This document shows, piece after piece, positions 16,066 through 23,153 of a stretch of 54,766 nt of DNA (positions are counted from its first letter, which is position 1; each line of letters opens with the position of its first letter). Below the pieces are notes generated by a model. It searched no databases, was not told the origin of the DNA, and saw only the letters and a program-made list of their open reading frames with translations. The position numbers and the translations under genes were made by a program. The DNA comes from Solirubrobacter taibaiensis. Lineage in GTDB: Bacteria > Actinomycetota > Thermoleophilia > Solirubrobacterales > Solirubrobacteraceae. The stretch is taken from assembly GCA_027587225.1 (NCBI GenBank), contig JAPDDQ010000050.1, positions 1 to 54,766 of the forward strand, read 5' to 3'.

Positions 16066-16772
16066 CGGGTCTCAGTCCCGGGCTCGCTCGTAGTGGTGGT
16101 CGTCGTGGTGGAAGCCGTTGAGGTCGCCGTGGTGGCGGCCGCGTCAGCGGAGACCGCGGTCGTCTCGGGGACGATGTAGGCGCTCGCGCCGACCGTGGCG
16201 GCCAGGCCAGGCCAGCCGCCCTCGGCTGGGGCGAGCGTGAGGCTTTCGATGCGCACGAGGCGCCCGCTGACCGCGATCGACTCGTTCTTGAGCGTGACGA
16301 AGCGCTCGAGGCGAGCGAAGAAGTCGCCGAGCTCGCCGAACGAGCCCGTGAAGGCGAAGCTGAAGGGCATCGCCGAGAACGTGCCGGCGTTGACCGCGCC
16401 GGGCGCGGCCGGCGCCGCGCCGGTCGGGTCGGCGCTGCTGCCGCCGCCATTGAGGTTGATCGAGTCGAAGTCGGCACCGGCGCGCTTGGCGGACGCGTCG
16501 AGCTGCACGAGCAGCGAGCGCGTGTCGTCGTCGGTCGGGACGGCCTTGCCGAGACGGACGACCGTCTCGTAGTTGGCCTTGTAGTCCTTCTGCGCGCCGC
16601 GGTAGGTGTTCACGAGCGCCTGAGACTGCGCGACCTGGGCCTCGGCCACGGCGACGCGCTCGGCGAGATCGGCGGCCTCGACGCGCTTGGGCGCGAGCAC
16701 CACCTTCCAGTACCCGCCGCCGGCGAGGACCGCCACGACGAGCACGAGCAGGATCTTGTAGGTACGGCTCAC
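16062..16772 (-). CDS. pilO: Type IV pilus alignment protein PilO
   Basis: This 236-aa single-pass membrane protein has an N-terminal helix YKILLVLVVAVLAGGGYW (residues 5-22) and a coiled-coil region (AADLAERVAVAEAQVAQSQALVN). A ferredoxin-like periplasmic-side domain with the PilO pattern (AVPTDDDTRSLLVQLDASAKRAG, then FSFAFTGSFGELGDFFARLERFV) follows. PilO pairs with PilN to link the cytoplasmic motor ring to the cell envelope. It overlaps pilN and the pilP-like gene by 4 bases each, so the three are co-translated. Confidence 0.9.
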   Translation of the reverse strand: MSRTYKILLVLVVAVLAGGGYWKVVLAPKRVEAADLAERVAVAEAQVAQSQALVNTYRGAQKDYKANYETVVRLGKAVPTDDDTRSLLVQLDASAKRAGADFDSINLNGGGSSADPTGAAPAAPGAVNAGTFSAMPFSFAFTGSFGELGDFFARLERFVTLKNESIAVSGRLVRIESLTLAPAEGGWPGLAATVGASAYIVPETTAVSADAAATTATSTASTTTTTTTSEPGTETR

Positions 16773-17602
16773 TTCGTCGCCCCGTCGGTGGTCGCGGTGG
16801 TCGTGGTGGTCGTGGTGCCCGAGCCGGAGTCGGTCGTCGTGCCGCCCTCGGGGGTCGGCGTGGCCGTGGGCACGGGCGTCTCGGCGACGCTGCCGGTCGC
16901 GGTCACCGGGGTGACGCCGACCTTGGCGGCGTCGCCCTCGAAGAACATGATCACTTCGAACGCGGGGCGCTTGCCCGTGCCGCAGGGCTGGGCGTTGCGG
17001 CGCTCGGTCGCGGTGCCGCTGGCGGAGGAGTCGATCTTCTGGTCGGTGGACTTGGAGAGCGAGACCCGGGTCACGCCGTCGATGTCGCGCAAGCGCGCCA
17101 TCAGGCGAGCGACCTGCGTCTGACCCGGCGCGCAGCCCAAGATGGTGATGGCCGGCGCGGAGATCGCGCTCCGCAGCGTGCCGCCCTGGCCACCGGCGTC
17201 GGTGGCGATGTCGCCGCTGAGCTGGCGCAGGCTCACGTCCTGCGGGATGGCGCGCGAAAGGTCACGCAGCGCCTGCTCCCAGTCGAAGCGGGAGCCGGCG
17301 AGGTCGCGCACCGTCTGCACGCGGGCGCGGGCGGCGGTGTCGAAGTCGGCGTAGGGCTTGAGCTTGGTGACCTGCGCCTGGAGCACCTGCTGCTGCTGGG
17401 CGACGCGGTCGAGATCAGCGTTGCGCTGCTTGATGGTGTTGTCGGTCAGGACGACGCCCGCGACGCCGGCCACACACGCGGCAAGCACTCCGAGGACGAC
17501 GAATGCACCAGCGCCGCCCTTGGCCTCCGGGCCAACGGCAAGCTCGGCGGACGACTTGGACGCGCCGCGCGTGTCGGGGGGAAGGAGGTTGACGGCTCTC
17601 AC
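16769..17602 (-). CDS. pilN: Type IV pilus assembly protein PilN
   Basis: The protein begins MRAVNLLPPDTRG, the short cytoplasmic NLLP motif that docks into PilM. A membrane helix (about residues 31-52) and a coiled coil (KQRNADLDRVAQQQQVLQAQV) follow, then a ferredoxin-like domain (RFDWEQALRDLSRAIPQDVSLRQLS). The 277-aa length includes a Thr/Gly-rich tail. The GTG start lies 7 bases after a sigma-28-like -10 element (GCCGATAC), so the message probably lacks a leader. pilD and a promoter separate it from pilM, which is unusual because pilM and pilN normally overlap. Confidence 0.92.
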   Translation of the reverse strand: MRAVNLLPPDTRGASKSSAELAVGPEAKGGAGAFVVLGVLAACVAGVAGVVLTDNTIKQRNADLDRVAQQQQVLQAQVTKLKPYADFDTAARARVQTVRDLAGSRFDWEQALRDLSRAIPQDVSLRQLSGDIATDAGGQGGTLRSAISAPAITILGCAPGQTQVARLMARLRDIDGVTRVSLSKSTDQKIDSSASGTATERRNAQPCGTGKRPAFEVIMFFEGDAAKVGVTPVTATGSVAETPVPTATPTPEGGTTTDSGSGTTTTTTTATTDGATK

Positions 17603-17609
17603 GCCCCCT

Positions 17610-17637
17610 GTATCGGCACACGCTCGTTGCGTCTTGA
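17610..17637 (-). promoter_or_regulatory. Sigma-28/WhiG-type promoter of pilN-pilO-pilP
   Basis: The minus strand carries TCAAG (17633-17637), a 15-base spacer and GCCGATAC (17610-17617). The pilN GTG at 17602 follows after 7 bases. The first eight bases, TCAAGACG, match the promoter at 10991-11018 exactly. Confidence 0.78.
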
Positions 17638-17665
17638 ACCAGGTGGGGTTCCCGCCCTAGGGTCG

Positions 17666-18466
17666 CTACGTGAACGTGTCCAGGTACCAGTCGACGATCT
17701 CGTCGCCGGCGAACAGGCCCACGAGGCTGCCGAACGCCAGCCAGGGGCCGAAGGGGATGCCCTTCTTGCGGCCCTCGTCCATGCCGTAGCGGGCGATGAT
17801 CACGCCGCCGATCAGCGTGCCGGCGATCAGCGCGGCGAAGATCGCGGGCACGACTGCCCGGCCCAGGAACAGGCCCATCACGGCCGCGAGCTTCACGTCC
17901 CCCATGCCCATGCCGGCCGGGTACACGATCGCGGCGAGCAGGAAGAAGCCGCCCGCCGCCGCCGCGGCGATCAGGTGCTCGACGAGCGAGTCCGAGTTGA
18001 AGGCGATCAGCAGCACGATCGCGCCGACCGCCCCGATCCCGCTCAGGACGTTGGGGATGATGTGGTGCTCGAGGTCGATCAGCGTGATCGGGACGAGCAG
18101 GAGCACGAACAGGAGCGGGGCCCAGACGTCGTTGTCGGCGCCGTAGACGAGCACGCACAACGCGCACAAGAGCCCTGTGAGCGCCTCGACGAGCGGGTAC
18201 CGCGGGGAGATCGGCGCTTTGCACGCGCGGCACTTGCCACGCAGCCACAGCCACCCGAGGACGGGCACGTTGTCGTAGGGCTTGATCGGCGTCTCGCAGT
18301 GCGGACAGCGCGAAGGCGGATGCGACAGGGACTCCTTGCGCGGCAGCCGGTAGGCCACCACGTTCAGGAAGGAGCCCACGATCGCTCCGAAGACTGCGGC
18401 CATCGCGGCCGCCACACCGGCACTCACCGCGGAACCGTTACCGAGGGATTCCCTGACGGAACGCAC
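17666..18466 (-). CDS. pilD: Prepilin leader peptidase / N-methyltransferase
   Basis: This membrane protein cleaves prepilin leaders and methylates the new N-terminus. The methylase part has FGAIVGSFLNVVAYRLPR and two CxxC pairs (CPHC and CRAC). The aspartyl protease part has the catalytic Asp in LIDLEHHIIPN and the GMGMGDVKL (GxGD) motif, spread over about seven helices. The start could be GTG 18466 or GTG 18427; the first 13 residues of the longer form are not family-like. GCCGATGA occurs just before GTG 18466, but without a good -35. It supplies processing for the pilins in this window. Confidence 0.95.
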   Translation of the reverse strand: MRSVRESLGNGSAVSAGVAAAMAAVFGAIVGSFLNVVAYRLPRKESLSHPPSRCPHCETPIKPYDNVPVLGWLWLRGKCRACKAPISPRYPLVEALTGLLCALCVLVYGADNDVWAPLLFVLLLVPITLIDLEHHIIPNVLSGIGAVGAIVLLIAFNSDSLVEHLIAAAAAGGFFLLAAIVYPAGMGMGDVKLAAVMGLFLGRAVVPAIFAALIAGTLIGGVIIARYGMDEGRKKGIPFGPWLAFGSLVGLFAGDEIVDWYLDTFT

Positions 18467-18509
18467 TCATCGGCGGTGCAGTGTGGCGGACACGAACAAT
18501 TGATGCGTT

Positions 18510-19556
18510 CTAGGCAGGGCGCTCGGCCACGGCGAGGCCGGCGGCGACGGTCAGGAGACCCGCGTTCTCGGTGTCATCGCTGTGCTCGACGACGCGCGCC
18601 TCGAGCGGCAGTCGCAACGCCTCGCTGAGCTTCTCGACGAAGCCCGGGATGGCGATCGCGGGGCCGGTGACGACGCCGAGCTCGACGGTCTCGGCCGCGT
18701 CCTGCGTGCGGTAGAAGTTCAGCGACGTGCGGATGCCGTCGGCGAGCTCGCGTACGCCGTCCTCGAGCGCGCCACGGGTGGCGGACACCAGGTCCATGTC
18801 GCCTTCGATGCCGTCCATCGGCGCGACGAGCCCGACGTGGCTCATCCAGGCCCGTGCGTGTTCGAGCGTGAGCCCGCGGCGGTCGGCGAGCGAGGTCGCG
18901 ATCGTCTCCACGCCCCCCGAGGACGCGCGGGTGAACAGGCAGCTGTCCTTGCTCGCGACGGCGACGTTCGTCAGGCCGCCGACGTTGATGTAGAGCACCG
19001 CGCCCTCGTGTTCGGACGCGAGCGCGCGCACCATGCCGAACGCGGACAGGTCGATGCCCTCGATCTCGAGGCCGGCGCCGTCGATGGCGGCGGCGACGCG
19101 CTCGACCATCTCCTTGCGGACGGCGACCACCACGACCCGCGTGCGCGGGCCGAGCGGCGTGTCGACGGTGCCGAGCGACTGGAAGTCGAGCACCGCCTCC
19201 TCCATCGGCATCGGGATGTGATCGGGAGCGGCCTCGCGCACGGCGGCGGTGAGGGCCTTCGGGTCGTCGATCACCGTCGGGAGGTCCAGCGTGCGCACCA
19301 CGATGCGCTGGTGGGCGATGCCGAGGCGAACCCGCTTGGGGAACTCGTTCTCGGCGAAGAGGGTCTTGAGCGCCTCCGCCAGGGCGATGGGATCGGCGAC
19401 CTCGCCATCCCGGATCACGCCGGGCGCGAGCTCGGCGACCGCACCGCGGGTCAGCGTGAGGGTGCCATCGACGCTGACTTCAGCGGCGGCAAGGTGGCCG
19501 GCGTCGAGCTCGAGGCCGACGACGCTGCTCTGGGGAGATCGCTTTTTACGGAACAC
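18510..19556 (-). CDS. pilM: Type IV pilus assembly ATPase-like protein PilM
   Basis: This 348-aa actin-like (ASKHA fold) cytoplasmic protein binds the N-terminus of PilN. It shows VVGLELDAGHLAAAEVSVDG (phosphate 1-like), RVRLGIAHQRIVVRTLDLP, the ALVxxxGxEVEGIDLSAFGMVRAL-type segment and VLYINVGGLTNVAVASKD (phosphate 2). GTG 19556 lies 7 bases beyond a sigma-28-like -10 (GACGATGA) and has no Shine-Dalgarno sequence, pointing to a leaderless mRNA. The gene follows pilA after a terminator, so it is transcribed from its own promoter. Confidence 0.92.
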   Translation of the reverse strand: MFRKKRSPQSSVVGLELDAGHLAAAEVSVDGTLTLTRGAVAELAPGVIRDGEVADPIALAEALKTLFAENEFPKRVRLGIAHQRIVVRTLDLPTVIDDPKALTAAVREAAPDHIPMPMEEAVLDFQSLGTVDTPLGPRTRVVVVAVRKEMVERVAAAIDGAGLEIEGIDLSAFGMVRALASEHEGAVLYINVGGLTNVAVASKDSCLFTRASSGGVETIATSLADRRGLTLEHARAWMSHVGLVAPMDGIEGDMDLVSATRGALEDGVRELADGIRTSLNFYRTQDAAETVELGVVTGPAIAIPGFVEKLSEALRLPLEARVVEHSDDTENAGLLTVAAGLAVAERPA

Positions 19557-19563
19557 AGGCAGT

Positions 19564-19591
19564 TCATCGTCATACCCGCGGCGGGACTTGA
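19564..19591 (-). promoter_or_regulatory. Sigma-28/WhiG-type promoter of pilM
   Basis: TCAAG (19587-19591), a spacer of exactly 15 bases, then GACGATGA (19564-19571), a 6/8 match to GCCGATAA. The GTG of pilM follows after 7 bases. The -10 is weaker than at pilN and pilA, but spacing and -35 are identical to pilN. Confidence 0.6.
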
Positions 19592-19628
19592 TACAGCCTG
19601 GACCTGAAGGTGCGTGGCGTTAAACAGA

Positions 19629-19654
19629 CGAAGCGGGCCCGAGGGCCCGCTTCG
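19629..19654 (-). terminator. Terminator after pilA
   Basis: A perfect 12-bp stem, CGAAGCGGGCCC/GGGCCCGCTTCG, has a two-base (effectively four-base) loop, with TCTGTTTAA following on the minus strand. It lies 35 bases after the pilA stop and insulates pilM from the strong pilin promoter. Confidence 0.82.
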
Positions 19655-19688
19655 CGGAAAGGACTGCTGTCAGCTCAGGAGAGCGTGA

Positions 19689-20141
19689 TTACCACTTGCC
19701 GGAGGCGGGGCAGCCACCCTCGCCGGCCTTGTCGCACGTACGGGAGACGACGCCGTTGTTGTTCGCGATCTTGAACTTGGCGCCACTGGCGCCCGCGGTC
19801 GTGACGGTGATGGCGTAGGTCGTCGCCGTCGGAACACCCACGTCGAGGTCCTTGGCGTTCTTGAGGGCCGGCTCGATGAACTGCAGGCTGGCCTTGTCGA
19901 GGCCAGTCACGTCGGACTTGGCGCCGACGTACGTCTGGCTGTCCGTGAAGTAGGTCTCCATCGCGGTCTGAGCGGTGCGGACGTCGCTCTTGGCGGTCGA
20001 GTCCTGCGCCTTGGCGCGCTGGTTGAGGAACGCGGGCAGGGCGATCGCGGCAAGGATGCCGATGATCAGGATGACGACCAGGAGCTCGATGAGCGTGAAG
20101 CCCTTCTCGTCCTGGATGCGCGCGCGAAGCTTGTTGATCAT
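19689..20141 (-). CDS. pilA: Type IV major pilin (prepilin)
   Basis: The 150-aa protein has a 14-residue leader MINKLRARIQDEKG cut before Phe, then the classical hydrophobic helix FTLIELLVVILIIGILAAIA with Glu at +5. The rest is the globular domain, and it ends with a disulphide-type pair (CDKAGEGGC). It is the likely main shaft subunit: monocistronic, with its own promoter, riboswitch leader and terminator. AGGAGGG lies 10 bases before ATG 20141. A second pilin at 24694 shares the C-terminal Cys-loop pattern. Control by c-di-GMP is discussed under the leader. Confidence 0.95.
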   Translation of the reverse strand: MINKLRARIQDEKGFTLIELLVVILIIGILAAIALPAFLNQRAKAQDSTAKSDVRTAQTAMETYFTDSQTYVGAKSDVTGLDKASLQFIEPALKNAKDLDVGVPTATTYAITVTTAGASGAKFKIANNNGVVSRTCDKAGEGGCPASGKW

Positions 20142-20150
20142 GTGGGGTTG

Positions 20151-20165
20151 TCCCTCCTGAAGGGA
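20151..20165 (-). promoter_or_regulatory. Shine-Dalgarno-sequestering hairpin of pilA
   Basis: On the transcript, TCCCT-TCAGG-AGGGA forms a hairpin whose 3' arm and loop contain the pilA Shine-Dalgarno AGGAGGG. It may act as the expression platform of the upstream riboswitch by gating translation. The stem is short (5 bp). Confidence 0.5.
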
Positions 20166-20220
20166 TCGTTGGGCCTGTGGGTTGTTGACTCGCCAGGTCC
20201 TTGGTCCCGTTCTGCCGGAA

Positions 20221-20303
20221 GTGGCAGCCCGGCCGGCTCCAGATCCGCTGGAGCCCCGATGGCTTTGCGCCTCACCCTCACGAGTGATTTGCCCTTGACA
20301 CCT
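20221..20303 (-). promoter_or_regulatory. c-di-GMP-I (GEMM-I) riboswitch in the pilA leader
   Basis: Read on the minus strand, the element shows every hallmark of GEMM-I. A P1 strand AAGGGCA runs into GGGCAAA. The P2 hairpin TCACTC/GGGTGA has GNRA loop GTGA. The conserved GCGCAAAGCCA linker follows. The P3 hairpin GGCTCCAG/CTGGAGCC has loop CGGAT. The closing GGCCGGGCTGCC pairs back to P1 (TGCC-A-CTT with AAGGGCA). The aptamer lies about 80 bases before the pilA ATG and just downstream of the sigma-28-like promoter. GEMM-I riboswitches are known on pilin genes in other phyla. The identification is by eye; a covariance search would settle it. Confidence 0.87.
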
Positions 20304-20321
20304 CGGTACTGGCTACTTCCT

Positions 20322-20348
20322 TTATCGGCACCTCCCCAGCCAGCTTTA
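20322..20348 (-). promoter_or_regulatory. Sigma-28/WhiG-type promoter of pilA
   Basis: TAAA (20345-20348), a 15-base spacer and GCCGATAA (20322-20329) are an exact match to the WhiG/FliA consensus. Transcription should begin near 20315, giving a leader of about 175 bases that holds the riboswitch. This is the best promoter match in the window. Confidence 0.88.
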
Positions 20349-20370
20349 CCCCCGTCTAACCTCATATGGG

Positions 20371-20766
20371 GTGATGACCCGACGGATGATGCTCCTGGTG
20401 CTCGCGATCGTCGGCCTGATGGTGCTGGTCGTCACCGTCACGCCGCCGAAAACGCCGTCGCAGAGCGGTTCTCAAGCCGCTCCGGTGCCGCGCCTGGTGC
20501 CCGACGATTCCGGCGACTACGACGTCTCGGCCACGTTGTCGGCGGACGGCGACGCCAAGCCACAGACGATCGAGGCGGCGTTGCGCGACGACGTGGAGAT
20601 CATCGTCGAGGGAGTGGGTCCCTCGAGCGTGAGCCTGGGCGACCTGCGAACGGCCGTCTACGAAGCAGGCCTGCCGGCGCGCATCACGTTGATGGCGGAA
20701 ACGCCAGGTGCCTACCCGCTGGTGCTCGACAACGAGCGGCGGATAGGCACCTTGGAAGTTCGTTAG
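20371..20766 (+). CDS. Small membrane-anchored protein, possible cupredoxin-like domain
   Basis: This 131-aa protein has an N-terminal membrane anchor (MLLVLAIVGLMVLVVTVTPP) and an exported beta domain ending ARITLMAETPGAYPLVLDNERRIGTLEV. That ending resembles the last strands of cupredoxin folds, but it lacks the usual Cys-His copper set, so metal binding is doubtful. It lies divergent from pilA; starts at GTG 20371 and ATG 20374 are equivalent. The upstream TAACCT (20357-20362) could be a -10 for a leaderless message. The function is unknown; the pilus link is by position only. Confidence 0.65.
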   Translation: MMTRRMMLLVLAIVGLMVLVVTVTPPKTPSQSGSQAAPVPRLVPDDSGDYDVSATLSADGDAKPQTIEAALRDDVEIIVEGVGPSSVSLGDLRTAVYEAGLPARITLMAETPGAYPLVLDNERRIGTLEVR

Positions 20767-20767
20767 C

Positions 20768-20782
20768 GCCCCAGGCCGGGGC
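20768..20782. terminator. Short hairpin between convergent genes
   Basis: GCCCC/GGGGC with loop AGGCC lies directly after the stop of the plus-strand membrane protein and before the stop of the pilX-like gene. It is a weak 5-bp stem but is placed to serve both directions. Confidence 0.4.
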
Positions 20783-20796
20783 CGCTCAGGGTCCCG

Positions 20797-22416
20797 CTAG
20801 CTGCCCTTGACGACCTCGTGCGAGCGCACGACGTCCCAGGCGGCCGCGACGGGCGTGAGGAAGTACGGCGGCGAGCGGTAGCGGAACCGGTCGTCGTAGT
20901 AGTAGTTCTTCAGGTAGCCGGAGGCGATGCCGCCGCCCGAGCTGCCGGTGCCGACCGGCCCACGGAACTTCTGCACGATCGCGCCCGTGACGTTGAGCTT
21001 GGTCATCGCGTCGCCGCACTGGTAGTTGTCGACGATGAACGAGTGCTGCAGGGCGAGGACCGCGGCCTCGATCGTGACCGTCTTGAACACCGGGGTGAGG
21101 TTGTCGCCGCAGTTGGTGCCGACCCGGTGACCGACGCGGACGAAGTTGTTCGCGATCAGCCCGAGCGTCGAGTCCGAGCCGTCGACCTGGGTGATGTCCG
21201 GGGAGGATGCGCCGCCCGTGGGCATGATGACCACGTCGTTCTCGGCCGCGATCGTCAGCGACTTGGAGTAGGTGCCGCTCACGTAGACGTTGCCGCAGGT
21301 CACCGGCTCGTTGGCGTAGTCGGCGGCCGTCGGCGACTCGCCGTCGCACGTCTTGTCCGTCTGGACGTACACCACGCCGCTGGTCGGCCACTGTGCGGTG
21401 GTCGTCGCGCCGTTGTTGGTGATCGACATCGAGGCGCCGTTGAGGCGGATGTAGGTCACGCCTGTGTAGAGGCTGTTGCTCGTCTGGGCGACCGACTTGA
21501 GCTGCTCGTTGGACTCCGGCATCGCGAGCAGCTTCGAGTTCGTGGTGAAGCCCTTGGTCGGCGTGTTCATCGTCGGCTGGCTGCCCGTGCACGCCGACAC
21601 ATAGCCACTGTCGCCGCGGACCTCGACGGTGTCGCCATAGCTGCGGTCGCCGACCTTGGCCCGGCCGAACGTCGGCGAGCCGCACACCAGGAGGCTCTCG
21701 TCATTGGTGTGCAGCGGGCCGTTGACGGCATCGCCGGTGGCGAACTGGATCTCGGTGCAGCCCGTGCGCTGCGAGCGGTACTTGTTCGAGCAGTTCTTGA
21801 CCTGCGTCGCGCGCTTGGCGGCGTCGGTCTCTGCCGCCGGGTCGCGGTTCTCGTAGTTGGTGAAGTAGACGAAGTTCAGGAAGCTGTCGCGCCGGAACGT
21901 GGCGATGATCGAGCGCGTGCGGGCGTTCGCGTTCGTGCCGACGCGGCCCGTGGCCCGGATCCGAAACGTGCCCGTGTTGTTGTCCACGAACGTCTGCTGC
22001 TTCTTGGGATCGCACGTGGTCCAGTACGTGTCCCCGGCGACCTCGTAGTTCTTGGCCGGCAGCAGCTCGATCTTGTACCAGTCGTTGGTGTCCGCGATCT
22101 TGCGCCAGCGCTGGGTGCTGGCGTTGACCTGGTTGACCGGGTTCTGCTCGGTGCCGTTCGGGGCGGCGCCCGTGTCGCACTTGGTCCAGTAGTCCGGATC
22201 CTGCTGCAGGCGCGTGAGGTAGTAGTTCAACCCGGCCTCGGCGGCGGCGTAGTCGGACTTGCGCTCCGCCGCAACGCCGGCCACGGGCAGATCGCCGTTG
22301 GCGGCCGCGAACGCGGCCGCGACGAACAGGGCCGTGATGAACATGGCCATGATCACGAGGAACATGGAGAAGCCGCGCTCGGCGCGGGCGTCGAGGCGCT
22401 TCAGTACGTCAGGCAT
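20797..22416 (-). CDS. PilX-like minor pilus assembly protein
   Basis: This 539-aa protein begins MPDVLKRLDARAERGFSMFLVIMAMFITALFVAAAF, a PilX-type start with Gly before Phe-Ser-Met instead of Phe-Thr-Leu. It is followed by an AAEAGLNYYL segment characteristic of PilX/DUF4900-type proteins. A large Asn/Thr-rich extracellular region carries several Cys pairs and repeated hydrophobic beta strands. It is the last gene of the second pilin cluster and overlaps the PilW-like gene by 16 bases. It could be a pilus tip or adhesion component; this is inferred from size and order. Confidence 0.75.
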   Translation of the reverse strand: MPDVLKRLDARAERGFSMFLVIMAMFITALFVAAAFAAANGDLPVAGVAAERKSDYAAAEAGLNYYLTRLQQDPDYWTKCDTGAAPNGTEQNPVNQVNASTQRWRKIADTNDWYKIELLPAKNYEVAGDTYWTTCDPKKQQTFVDNNTGTFRIRATGRVGTNANARTRSIIATFRRDSFLNFVYFTNYENRDPAAETDAAKRATQVKNCSNKYRSQRTGCTEIQFATGDAVNGPLHTNDESLLVCGSPTFGRAKVGDRSYGDTVEVRGDSGYVSACTGSQPTMNTPTKGFTTNSKLLAMPESNEQLKSVAQTSNSLYTGVTYIRLNGASMSITNNGATTTAQWPTSGVVYVQTDKTCDGESPTAADYANEPVTCGNVYVSGTYSKSLTIAAENDVVIMPTGGASSPDITQVDGSDSTLGLIANNFVRVGHRVGTNCGDNLTPVFKTVTIEAAVLALQHSFIVDNYQCGDAMTKLNVTGAIVQKFRGPVGTGSSGGGIASGYLKNYYYDDRFRYRSPPYFLTPVAAAWDVVRSHEVVKGS

Positions 22417-23153
22417 GTGGGCTTCGGGCTCTGGGCGTTCGGGTCCGCGGTACGGACGTAGATTTCGTTCTGCAGCATCGTCGCGCCGTTGACGTTGCCG
22501 CTCTTGGGCAGCACGTCGAAGCTGATCGTGATCCGCGCGACGCTGAGGAGCTCGTCGTCGGTGAGGTTGCGGTAGGCGCCCGCGGCGATCTCCTCGTTGG
22601 GCAGCGCCGCGTTGGCGCCGACGGTGCCGGCGTCCGGGAACTTGTAGTACCGGAAGAAGATCGGCTTCGTCTTGTCGTTGTTGAGGAACTCCGCCGCGAC
22701 GACGCTCGTCAGGAACTGGCGCGACGTGCCCGTCCCCGAGTAGCTGACGCTGTTGTCGGTGTCCTTGCGCGTGCCCTTGACGACGGTCTCGGTGAAGATG
22801 TTGTTCGCCCAGGAGATCGTGCGCAGGTCCGGCGCGGGCATGATGCCGCCGCTCACGTTCTCGTTGGTGAAGTCGGCGAAGACGGTGAGCGAAGCGGGGC
22901 CGGCGGCGTCGATCGAGCGGGCCGTGCCCATCGTCGCGCGCTTGGCGCAGACCTGCGAGCGCAGCTGGCGCGTGATCTGGTCCATCGCCGTGCGGCCGGT
23001 GGCGGTGGTCTCCACGCGGGCGCCGACGTCACCGGAGCGCTTCATCACGACCTCGATCAGCGAGAAGGTCGCGAGCGACAGGATCATCGCGATCACCATC
23101 GTGACCAGCAGCTCGGGGAGCGTGAAGCCGTCCTGGGAGCGAAGGCGGCGCAT
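22401..23153 (-). CDS. PilW-like minor pilin
   Basis: This 250-aa protein has a prepilin start MRRLRSQDG cut before FTLPELLVTMVIAMILSLA. The glutamate at +5 is kept and a proline sits at +4, as in many PilW/PilJ-type minor pilins. The middle shows the RTAMDQITRQLRSQVC segment common in this group, followed by a beta-rich C-terminal region with a final Cys. ATG 23153 overlaps the stop of the PilV-like gene (TGATG). Minor pilins of this type prime pilus assembly beneath the tip. Confidence 0.85.
   Translation of the reverse strand: MRRLRSQDGFTLPELLVTMVIAMILSLATFSLIEVVMKRSGDVGARVETTATGRTAMDQITRQLRSQVCAKRATMGTARSIDAAGPASLTVFADFTNENVSGGIMPAPDLRTISWANNIFTETVVKGTRKDTDNSVSYSGTGTSRQFLTSVVAAEFLNNDKTKPIFFRYYKFPDAGTVGANAALPNEEIAAGAYRNLTDDELLSVARITISFDVLPKSGNVNGATMLQNEIYVRTADPNAQSPKPTCLTY

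Noticed and set aside
18467..18474. GCCGATGA just before the pilD start as a seventh sigma-28-type promoter
   Set aside because: The -10 matches but no TAAA/TCAAG lies at the right distance, so it was not counted.
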